From Sclerurus mexicanus (taxonomy: Eukaryota > Chordata > Aves > Passeriformes > Furnariidae): DNA of 64,000 nt. The number at the start of each line of letters is the position of its first letter. Within the stretch, counting starts at the first letter, position 1. The position numbers and the translations under genes are program-made. The stretch covers positions 23,412 to 87,411 of the forward strand of contig VWZF01003015.1 of the NCBI GenBank assembly GCA_013396755.1, read 5' to 3'. Shown in pieces: positions 26,014 through 38,000 of this stretch. The notes under the pieces were generated by a model. That model did not search any database. It worked only from the letters and a program-made list of their open reading frames with translations, and had not been told where the DNA came from.

Positions 26014-29000
26014 CTAGGAGGAGAGAGAAGAGCGTACGTAACTGCACCTGCCTGTCCCTTGGTGGCTTTGCTGGGGCAGCAGCTGTGATGCCACATCCCT
26101 CAAGGTGGTGTGAGCTGGGCAGGAGAGGAGGAGCCAGCATTAGCTGGCTGCATTTGGATGGGTTAGGGAGTGGGATGGATGAACTGAGTGGCAGAGAGGA
26201 GGGACCACCAAGGGTGACATCACTGGTGAGCAGACCCATCTGCTGAGAGCCAGAGACTTCAGGTGTGAGATGGAGAAGGGCAGTGCCAAGAGCAAGACTT
26301 TTTGTTTTGGAATGCTGGAGTTTTGTTTGAACATGCTATTCCTGGCGACCAACCAGACCTGAAACTTACTTGTTGTAGTGAACATTAAGTGTCAGTATTA
26401 TTAATCCCAGTATGAATGCCAAGGGGCTGAGGACCAGCATGGCTGTCTTCCAGTTGGTGCCTGAAAGGTATCATAGAAAGCATCATGTGTTTGCTGTACC
26501 TACCCCTGTTCTTCTGCAATAGCCACAATTGCCACCAAAAAAAATCACCTGTAACGTCCCTGAAGACTGGCAGATACCAGGAAAAGTGCTTTGTCTACAA
26601 GATCAGCCTCTTACAGCTGCTTTGCACTACACAGCATCCCTCTATTGGAACTGTCCACAAAAGGTTTTCTTTTTGGCTATGAAGACAATAACTATTGATG
26701 CTTCTCCTCTCTGCAGCTTTCTGATACAAAGTGAGAAGGGCTCAGAGAAGGCAGCACTGTTAGTAGGTGTCTACTTCTGATGAGCTGAAACAAAACACTT
26801 GCATGTTTTTACTCACTTTTTTAACTCCAGGCCTGTGAAGATTTGTTTAATCTTTAAAAAGAGTCTTCCTGACAGATTATTTGGTGGCCTCATTCCCTAA
26901 TGAGCATCCTCCAGCAGTACCCAAGTGAATGTAGCTCTGTTGTGGTGGGAAGGACAGGGGCACTGATGAACCTTCATCTACCTGGACCCTTCCTCCTCTG
27001 GCCAATCCCTGGACCTACCTGCAAGCCTGGCCGCACTGTTTTTCGCTCGATTTCCATGCTTCTTAGAGTGAGTGTGGGATACATCTAGGGGAAGAAGTGG
27101 AGAGACTCAGATTAGCAACTTCCAGTTGGACCAAAGGAAATTACAAATTCCTCCCGGGGCTGCACTGTAACCACAAATCCCCTTTGTATGACCCCAGGAA
27201 GTGAAGTGAAGAAGTGAAAACTATTCTTGGTGTTCCCCAGCCACAGGTATTTGTTGCTCCTAAAACATCCGATGTCTGTCTCTCCAGGTTAATGCTGTGA
27301 CCATATCACTGGACTGCGCTTGGCAAGGGGAACACTTCAGCACGTGGTATGAAAGCACTCAGTGGCACACAGGGAAGTTCTTCAGAAGTCCCCAGGTGCT
27401 TAGCGCCACTGAAAACAAGTAACCTCTAAATCTGCCCACACTTCCCTTCCCGCTGTTGTCACATATGCATTCAGAAGAGTGCTCACCCTCGCTTGCTGGG
27501 AGCTCTGCCTGTTTGGTCCTCGCTGGAGACACTGTGCTGTTCAATTTGTTAGCCAGAGGTGGGTCAGTCAAGCTCACAGAAGACTCTCTGTCCACGACAT
27601 CGATCTTTGATGAATCAATGGTTTTAGCTTGGAAGAAGATAAAGCAAAGATCTGTGTGATTATCATTTACTTTTTGTACAGGAACCTGGATGTGCTCCGT
27701 ACCCAGCAAGGAAAGGAAACACATCCCTGCTGTTCTGCCCTGCAAGGCAAACAGGATGTGGTGCAGCAGGGATCACCTCCTCCTGTGCATCAGGGGCTTC
27801 CAGTTCTTACAGATTTTAAAGATGAAATTAACATCTCGAGACTGGGTGAACAACCAAAGCAGAGCTTGTTTTCTGGTGGTAAGTATGATCGTTGGTCTGA
27901 AAAGTATGAGTGCAACTCCAGCTGTTAAAGGATGACATGAGGAAGAGGCAAGTGGAAGAATCACAATTATCACCAATACTACAGATGAAAAAATGGGATC
28001 AAAAGGGTGCTAAGCAGTCCATAGCTCTTGCAAGGCTCAATGACTTCCTTTGCCTTCCAGTCCTACCGCAGAAGTAGGGTATGTGGGGAAGAAGCAGAAG
28101 CTAGAGCAGGGGCTGTGGGAATTCTTGGGGCAGCAATTCACTCCTCTCCTGCATTGATTTGTGTGTCAGGATCAAGAAACCTGTGCCTTCAGGGCTCCCT
28201 GCTGCCCGTGATTGCCCTGTGGCACGATCCACAGTTACACAGGTATGATTCATTGAGTGAATAACCCATCAAAGTGGAAGTTATCTGCCAGCTGTCAGCT
28301 GAAACTTGGATCAGAAGTGCCTAAACAAACACACAGGGCTTTGATGTTGTTACTGAGTGGCCAGGGGTTCCCTCCAGTAGACTGAACCATGCGATTGATC
28401 GGGTAATTATGAGTTTGCAGGACACACACTAACTGGCACAACCTGATTCAAAGCCTGCTCTGTGTTTACCCTCACAGCCTTATTTGGGGATCCTGGCTCT
28501 GAGGCAGCCCTGGGCTGCCAGGAACAGTGCCTTGGGGAATGCAAACGCCCTTTTCACATGCCTTTTTCCCATATCTTAAATGTTCCACGCATTTCCTACC
28601 CTATATTTAGCTGGCCTATTATGGTATCTAATTTGTATGGTCCATATTTAACTTCATGTTAAACAAGCACTACTTGTGACTACTGTGATAATTACGTGTT
28701 AACCTTCTAGCTGGCTAATTAAAAACCTTGGGGCAGAAAAAGGCTACCTTATCTTGACAGGGCAGCCTAAACAGCTAATGTATCTCTTTTTATTCAAATT
28801 ACAGCTTCTTTGTGTCAAAAGGTTATACTCATAATCCCATCTGCTTGTGCTAACCAGATTCATCACATTTTCTCTTCACTCATTTCTACAAAGCTCAAAA
28901 TCTCTTTGGGGCCATCAACCTTAAGGTAAGGGATAGCCTCCTGTAAGGGAAATAATTTCCCCTCAGGAAGGTTGTGAACCTCATCACCTACAGAGAGGAC

Positions 29001-32000
29001 AAACACAGAAAAGCCACTAAAAATGCCAGCTCTTTTCTGGGGCCTGGAGCGGAAGAAAGGAGAGGACGAGGGGAGGAATTGAGTGTGATTTTCAGGTCTC
29101 AGTTCTGCACACAACTTTACAAGAAAAGTCCTGAAACAACTCTCTTTGCAGAAGGGATTAAAGGAAAGGGGGGAACAGAGTGCAGCATGAATTATCAGTG
29201 GTCAGCAGTGGGCTTCACTGGGCATGTGACAAATGATGACAGTCACAATGCACTGCAGTGACCATGCCTGGTGTCTTTTAGCCTCTTGTCCAACACCTAA
29301 AAACATGACAGGAACAGGGTGTCTGCCCTTTTTATGTCCAGTCAAAGCAGAGTCTAGTGAACACTCATGAAGGGGGAGATTAAGTTCTCTTAGCAAAGAT
29401 CAAGGCTATAAAACTGATAATATAAACCAGATTTTTTTATCATTTTTTGTGTCATCTAGAATTTCTTAGTGCAAAGGAAGAGCAGCACACTACCTCCCCG
29501 TACTTGCTGTGTTCACTAGTCTCTTTATGGTTACATCAGGCGCCAGGAGCAAGGTTCTCTTCTGAGGATCATGAGGACATGGAATGAAAGTTAGAACTGT
29601 GGTTTCATTAGTGAAAAGTGCATTGTTGGGAGGAGATAACTACCTTCAGAAACTGAAGCAGCAATTTCTCATTCCAAATATAGCTGCTTCTCAATAATTC
29701 ATAGAAGTTTAAAAAAGGTTTTCAGCTGCCTTCAGTTGTCTTGTTATCAAAAGTGACATCCCAAAGTACCAAAAGCCCTTTAAAAATCTAAAGCACCTGA
29801 GTTTGTGGGACTGCCTTGGTTGTTCTGGGCTTGGGAGGCTCAAGCAATTTCACCTATTACTAGCCGTGGGCACCTGAAATATTTGCCTGTCATCAGAAGT
29901 GCAGCTGGGGTTTAGAGACCTGACCCAGTAAGGTGCTGTGTGCTTTCTGGAAAACGCTGAACAGCAGCTGCTGGGGAGGCCAGTGGTACCAGGTGGGGCT
30001 GAGCCAGAGCCCTGTGGGATCTGTCCAGCTGGGGCCAAGGAGAACAAGAGTTAGGATGATGGGTGCAAGCCCAGTGTTAGGTGGCTTGGGTGACATGTAA
30101 GTTAGATGTTATCTGATGCTGAATCTACCTCATCTTACTTTCATAGATCCACACAGGTGTGTCTACAGCTTGTTGTGCTGTCCGGGCAGCAGCACAGATG
30201 GTCTCGTCTGCTAAAGTCTTCCACCTGCTGAGTTTGTCCTTCCCTCTGGAGACAAAGACCTTGTGGCCTCCTTCCTGGGTGCTGAGGTGGAAGCCCAAGC
30301 TCTGCAGAGTCAGGTGTCCCTTCTTGCTGCAAGACCATGCCTGGCGTTCCCAGTCCCCGCAGGGCTCCAGCTTGACCAGAGCGTTCTCCCGCATCCTGTG
30401 GGCTGACAGGCACTGCTTCGTCTGGAGGCTGACGACAGCCCTGGTGTCGGGGTCCCAGCCCCACTGCTGCTGCGGGGAGTGTGCCTTGCAGCTGGTCAGG
30501 CTGATGCTGTGGGTGTGCTGGTGGTGGGAGACACGGATGCACTTCTCCAGCCGGGTGTTCCGTATGAGGAAGCCTTGCCCCTCTGCTACTGCGGTACAAT
30601 CAGAGCAGGGTTTAGAGCTGTGCGCGCCCCAGGCAAACACCTCTTCTCAGCACCAGGCATTCTAAGTGCTCTGAGGCAGGGGAGACGTAACCCACCAGTC
30701 CTCTCCTGGGTGGGCATGCCCGGATAAACAGTTCCCACAGCTTCCTAATTCCCCGGAATTGCATTTCTTTAAAATAAGGAGTGTGCAAATAGCCCCAAGC
30801 AATGCTAGAGAAAAATAACAGCCCATGTAACCGTAACGGGGAAAACTTACCATCCTTCCAACCTGAAAAATTGTAGGATTTTATTAATTACCTGCCTATA
30901 TACACTTAATTCAGTATTTCAGCTGCTTTAGTTAGGTACCCATCCTTCCCTCACTCCAAAATAACTCGATGGTATGGGGGTTTTTTTGCCCTTACCCAGG
31001 TCAAATCTTTCTTATAAAAAAAATAATTGAAATTCCCTCATGCTATTCACCTGGGGCCAGCTAGTCCACCTTGGGCTACACTTTCCATTAAATGGCTTCT
31101 GGTGGTGTTAAAGCAGTGCTGGGATAAAACTATTTCCTATCAGAAATGTGTAAGTACTTGGCTGACACAGCTCAGATAAGCAAGGAAGTTATCTTGTATT
31201 TAACGCCCCTGACTTTGGTCCATGCACCCCAGGCATGAAGGTACCACTTTCAACAACCCTGTTGTAAGAGAGAGACATTACAGCCATCCCACAGCAAACA
31301 CACAATTTGAAGCAATTTCTGTAATTGCACGTTGCTTTTAAGAGCAGAAGATCCCAACATCTCAGATGACTTAGGGTGGATGCCATCATGTTAGCTGGAC
31401 AATTGCCCCTGTTTTCAGTATAAAATCATCAGGTGTGGCCTGTGAACATCCTGAGCAAAATGTTAAATGCCAAACCATCCCTCACTGATGCGGGTGTACC
31501 TTCTGCTGTGTACTTTATGCCTAAGACAGAGGGATAGAAATGGAAGTTTCAAGTTTTCTGAACATTCTGCTAACCTTTTTATTGCAATTAACACATGGTG
31601 ACTCCCAGCTTTTGCAGTGACTTTTTCCCATTTTCCCCAGCAGCCAGAGTTGTAAAAGCCCCATCAGCAAACTGTACTGAGCATAAAGAGTAAGAGGACA
31701 CTGAAAAGTGACGTTAAACAAGAACACTGATGTTTATCTAAACTGTTTCTGCAGAGTTTCCCTTCCCAAAGCAAAGAACAATACTTTTGCCTGATAGCAA
31801 GAATTTGGCTCAGTACCTGAAAAAATAAGTGAGAGTATAAACAGAAGCCGGTACACAATACCAGGGGTATAAACAATCACTTAAGAGAGCTCTTGTGTTT
31901 TTCTCTCAGGAAATTCTAGTGCTCTGCTAGGCTAATAGTACCTGGGGGCTGCTAAATCAGAAACAGATCAGGGCTTTCTGCTGGTCCTGGATACCTGGGG

Positions 32001-35000
32001 AGAGGCAGCCAGAAACCACAGTACTACTGCACCAGCTCTGAGGTGAGGATGGATGTGTCTGCACTGGAATATTGAGTTTCATGGACCTGTGATAGCCACC
32101 GACCCACATAATTCCTGCTGAGCCAATGTGCCCAAATGGAAATTAAATTTCTGGGCTCCCTGTGGACAGCTCGTGAGCCCTGTCCTCTTTAACCCTTCTT
32201 GGGGCCTGGGTGGAGGTAAAGTATTTAATGCACTTTGGATTTGAGTTTCTGCCAGTTTCAAAAGGCAGGAGAATTATCTCATATATAATCTCCCATAATC
32301 TTTAGAGAATTGAAATGGATGAATACAATCCCACCACCAGCCCACCCCTGGTGTTTTTCCATAGCATCTGGAATCCAGGATTCTCACCCCTTAGCGTCAG
32401 CTTAAATGTGAGAAACCCATTCCCAAAAAAGTGATTTGAGAGCTGCATAAAGATGCAATGGCAATATGACAGCTGTTCTGGGTCAGATAAAACACCTGCT
32501 GAGCCCAGGATCCTGTATCCAGTGCTGGCGTTTGCTAGTAGAGGAAGAGGGTAGGAATGAGACAAGTGAAGAGCTCATTCAAGACAGCAAGGATGCCAGT
32601 GCCTCCTTCCAAAAATCACAGAATTGTCAGGGTCGGAAGGGATCTCTGAACATCATCCAGTCCCCCTGCCAAGGCAGGGTAACCTGGGCTAGGGGACACA
32701 GGAACCTGTCTAGATGGAGTTTGAATGTCTCCAGAGGGGGAGATTCCACAACCTCCCTGGGCAGCCTGTTCCAGTGGTCTGTATGAACTAATTCAGAGAG
32801 CATCACTCGGCATTTATGCTTAAAATGCTTTTTCCCTACGTACACTGCATTGCATTTTTCAGCTCAGAAGTTAAAAAAACCCAAGATTTCTTCACTCAGT
32901 TAGTATTATGAGCTCCTTCAGCAGCTCCACACAGTCAACCTCAGTTTTTATTATTCTCAACAGTTTTGTGGCATCAGCAAATTTAATCACTTCATTGCTC
33001 ACCCCTTTTGATCTTTGTCAGTGCTTGCCAATACCTTCACTCTGCTGTCACCATTGTCAATTTATTCCACCTCTTTGTTCCAACCTGTGGGCTAAACCTC
33101 TCTCTTACTCTGTGAGACTGGAGTTTCTTAAGGGCCTTTGTGGCAGAATCTTATCAAAAAGCCTTTTGCAAACACAATCACAAAGTCTTGGTCAGCTCAC
33201 CACATTTAAGTGCTCATTGATGCCCACGTGGATACCAAACACCCCCGTTACAAAAGCTGCCTTGACTTTTCTCGTATTTATTGCTTTAAATAAAAGTTCA
33301 CATACTCCTTAGAAGTTTCTGGACTGGTCATTTGCCACAGAATTATTTATGATTTTTTGTCCTCCTGAAGCTTCCTCTGTTGCCAGTTTTGTTTGACAAA
33401 CTGCAGAGAGTGACTGCCTGACCATGTCTGAAGTGACCACTGGAGCCAGTAATCCATTCAGCCTTTCTACACTGCCCTACTTTTGCTTGCTGTTCTTATA
33501 TTTATGTCAGCTATTTATTAACCTCTTTACCCCCACCAAGTTCCTACTTAAGATATGTTTGAAAATTTCTGTTGGCAGTTTTTATGTGCTCTCTCTAGGT
33601 TGCTCATCTAAGTCTTTTTCTTGTATCTTTTATTACAGGTTTTATTATTAAACATGCCAGAATCTCTGCTGCTTTTTCTTTTCCTTGCTTGGCAATGACT
33701 GTCCTTTTGAAAGTTTTGTGTATTTTCATTACATTTTAAAGACTGTTGCTGTTTAAGCCAGCCAGCAAGTATGTGTTTTGCTCTCTGTGTACAGCCTCTG
33801 ATGTTTCATGTTCCCCTCTAAAGAATTGCCCCACATGCCCCACAGAGTCACAAAGGATAGACCCACAATTAAAGCTGGAGTATGTTTAATTTGAGATGCA
33901 TCAGGCACTAAGAATCTTTACTCAGGAGGCAAAATGACATTCTTTTTCCCAACATTGCCAAGTCTCACTGTCCAGTGGTCTGGCAAATAAGGCATCAGCC
34001 CTAGCATTTTAGGAATGTTAACCTGGAGCAACTAGAGCATCCAATGTACTCCCTGAGGATGGGACTCAGAGTCTCTGGAAAATGCCAACCTTACTCACAG
34101 AGCTCAAGTAGATGCCTGCTTTGAGCTGCTCATACTTAAACACTTTGACCTCTTTGTATTTTTAGGTACAAAACAAACAATTTCTGGCAAGGGTCTTGAT
34201 GCCAGCTCATTTGCGCTATGATACTGCCATTCTGTCTGGTTACAGGATAGAAAAGCAAGCAAATATAGTCCCCTGCTTCCCTGCAGCATGGCCACCCTTG
34301 GGACATAATGTTCCATGTAGGATTAGGAGCAAAACCCATGAAACGTTCCTAATTAAGGTAATGCCACCAGGAAAGCCTTGGTTACCAGTAATCCCAGTGT
34401 GGCTGGGAAAGTTTCTGCTGTCTCTGGGCTTTTCTGCTGTTTCTGTGTTGGCTTGATGGGAGACATTTGCAAATTGTTTGGGGTGGGTTGTCTGCTCTAA
34501 AGGCTCTGCAGAGGGAAGTAAGTCAGAGCTGAGGAAGCACAGGTTCCCAAAACACTCCAGGTCACCCAGGAATCTCAGCATTGGCTTTGGCCTCTTTTGT
34601 CCTTCCTGGTGAAGTTCCTAACACTTGGGAAAGTCCTTTAGTTAGCTCAAATTGTCTTTGCCCAGTGGGTGTTTTGTTTTCTGTAGAGAGAAGATGTGTG
34701 CTGAGCCACAGTCAGGAATTTACCTTTTCCTGCCTCTACCTATCTCCAAAGACACATATTCATCTGCATCAGCCATGGCACCTCTCACAGGGGCTGCCTT
34801 GTGGGGACACCTCACAGCCCAGAAGAGCTCCCAAATTTGCCTCTTCTTGGCTACCATCATATGACAGCAGCTCATCCCAAGTCACCCAGGCCATGGCCAC
34901 AGTGGCTGGGAGAAACCACCCAAAATGAGCACAGCCCCCCACCACGGCTGAGAAACCTTGGGTCCAGCAGGACCACAGCCTGACTTAGTGGTGAGGTAAG

Positions 35001-38000
35001 CCAGAGTTTCCTGCTCATGTTACTCTGCCTCTCCTCCTCCCTCTGCAGCAGGTCATGTCTCCTCTACGGAACATACACGAATGGAGATGGACCCACACAG
35101 TTCTCATACGGATCATGGATGTGTTTGTCTCCTTGCATAACTCCCCTGAATATAAGCTCTCCCAGGATTTAGGGTCTCCCTGCCTTCTTGGACTTTTGTA
35201 GTGGTTCAAAGAGCATCAGATGGGAAGAAGCTTTGGAAGACACACATCCACCCAATTTGCCCTGGTAGCAATGCTAGTCTCTGCCCTGGCTCTAAAAAGA
35301 GTTGCAAGGACTTCACCTCCTACTAAAAATGACTCCAGCTCCTACCAGAACTAGCTCCAGCCCAAAAGAAGAAAAGTTTAACCAGAGAATGTGGGGAAAG
35401 CCATCCTTAGCTGCACAGATGCTATGGGAATGGGGACAACCACTCCCTACACTGGTACTAATTATGGAACTACTGGTACTACTCCCTTCAGGCAAAGATA
35501 CAAAGGAGGTGATGCCGTAGCAGAACAGGGAAGTTCCCAGGTAAGGCAGGAAGGCTCCCTGTGCAGATGTTGCTCAGTGCAAGGCATTGCTCTGTTTGCT
35601 CACTTGCAGGAACATTACACTGACTCAGACTGAGGCAAGCAGCTTGATCTGCTGCCAGGTATGGACAAACAGGACCAGTGAGCAGGAGCAGAGCTGAATG
35701 CAGCCCACCAGTAAATCCTTCACATGGAAACATCTCCTTCCATCCACGGGAGCAAGCCCCTGTCTGCTGCCTCTGCAGGACTCTAGCCCAGAGCTATGGG
35801 ATGAAGAAATTGAAAACAGCTGGAAGGCACTTGCTGCCCTAAGAGAAGTGTGGTGAATGTGTTTGGTCAAAGACAGGAAGCCCAGACGTGCAGAAGGAAG
35901 TGGCGAAACTGGCACTCTGTTTTCTGTTTTTGTAACCAAGACCAGCATGGCAGGAGGTGAGATTAGGTATTTTTTGCAAAACTGGCTGTTGAGTGGAACC
36001 AAAATTTGCTTTATTTTGCTCTGGTCCTTCCTCAGCCTCCAACTGTGCTTGCTTGGATGTCAAATTTAGAGACACAAATGTCCATGGCTGTTTAGTGGAT
36101 GTGGCCAATCTCCCTGTGGAGAGGATGATGCTGGATGGAGCTTGGTGAGTCCCTGCTGGAGAGCAAATAGGCTCCTGCCCTTGGGCCCAGCAGAACAGGC
36201 AGAACTGGAGCGGGGTGGGTTACCTGACAACTGGGAGCTCTGGATTTATGGCAGCACAAGTCCCTCCACTTTGGGCAGCAGATCAGCTCTTACCAAGCAG
36301 TGTTATTTTTATAGAAAAGTCAACAAAACTGATGAGTAACTACCAGTAATTAGCCAGGATTTGTCAGTGCAAGGCTTCTGGGTCTGCACTCAGATTTGTT
36401 TTCCAGTAACATCTGTCTCCAAGTGTCGTTCCCAATTGTTACTTCAGTCAACCCTGCTGGGCTGTATTTTTTCCCAATTATTGCTGCTTTCTTAAGAATA
36501 TCTTGCTTTTGGTTGACAAAAAAGGCTTCATATCTTCCTACATTACTGCAAGGTCCATTTTTGACCAAGTATCTCAGCAAAGGCCTCCAGGGGAGCACAG
36601 CAGCCACAGGAAAATAACAAAGGTTTTGGGGAAAAAAAATAACATCTATAAATGATGGGAAGCTGGGGAGTTTGGAGAAGTCACCACAAAGCTGGTGAGG
36701 AAAACCAGTCCCTGGAAGGATTTGGTGGGTGTCTAAAATATCCAGAGGGGTCTGGTGAGGATGGACAGGGGCTGATTGGTCAAGGACTGATCCCAGATGG
36801 GATAAGGGGTGCCAAGGGAAGGCTCACAGTGTGCAGAAGGTGGTTCTGCACCCAGGAGTTTTCCAGGGAGAGTCTGCACGAGCCAAGGGAGATCAGATAG
36901 CTACTGAAGAGTTAAACACACCACAGCCAGGAAATCCCCCAAGCTGAAAATAGTTGGAGACTGGAAAAGCAAATGGGGGAGGAGAAGCATCATATAAGCT
37001 TGGCCTTTCTGCCTCTTCAGTGCAAAATTTCTTAGGGCTGCCTTTTGAGATTGGGACATCAGGGAGTAGGGAGCAGCCAGCACTTGCGTGGGCTTGAGGG
37101 AGAGGAGTGTGGCTCTTAAAATATGGGATCAGGCCAAAGTGCCAAGCAGAGCCGCCACCAGCCTCACACTCAGTGCATGAGGATCCAGAGTCAGTGTTAA
37201 ACGCAGTATTAATCCAGCAGTTTTCTTTCTGGCTGTGTAGGCACAGACCCTACTGGTGCCCCATGTCCCTCCACCAGTTGTACTTCACAGGGTTACTGTT
37301 AGGCTTGACTTCGTAAGAAAACACTTTAGAGCTCCCCCCCTGCTTGCAGGTACTTTCCAAAGAAACAACTGTCAGGAGCAGCTTAGGCAATTCCAGGATT
37401 TCCAGTTTCCAGCAGGAAACCAAACCCTCAAAGGTCTGTTGAGAACAAGCACCTCCATCCTGCCAGCAGCCCTAAAATTTAGCAGCCCCAGGCAGGAGAC
37501 GATGAGAAGAGGCTGCTGCAGGGGAGATCAGCCCCAAGAAAAAACATGTTCATGCTCTGCTCTTCGAGCTTTTTTGGGCATTGTCAGGTGTTGGGAAGAT
37601 AAATTCCTTTCTGGTAAAACAGTTGTGGTTTTGTTAGTGGTCTGGCTGAAACACAGTGACTGATCATGTGTTTCACCAAAAACACTACACTGGAAAGGAA
37701 AAGAAATGTCCTGTGATCCTTCATACTTCACTAATAAAACACAGCCATGAGACTCCTGTTGTGTAGCAACAGTAAAAACTCACTTTCTTCTAACACTGGA
37801 CAAGATCTACATTAGAGGGGGAGAAACAGTAAGACTCTGAAGGCTATTCTGCCCTCCTGGTATCCCACTGTAGTGTTATCTCTGGATCCTAACCAGACCT
37901 TTAGATTTTAAAAGATGCACATGTATCAACACCCCTTCATAGTGCAGTGACACACCCTCAGCCTGGAGCTTTACAAAATCAAAGATTCACTGGATTAACT

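Noticed and set aside
30141..30599. 152-codon overlapping minus-strand frame (MYRSSRGARLPHTEH…) over the CysR exon
   Set aside because: The other frame has the six-cysteine trefoil pattern and matches splice phases on both sides; this one is an out-of-frame shadow.
35391..35633. Thr/Gly-rich plus-strand frame (GTTTPYTGTNYGTTGTTPF)
   Set aside because: Low-complexity stretch from a short ACTGGTACTA-like repetition; a possible acceptor before it but no convincing gene context.
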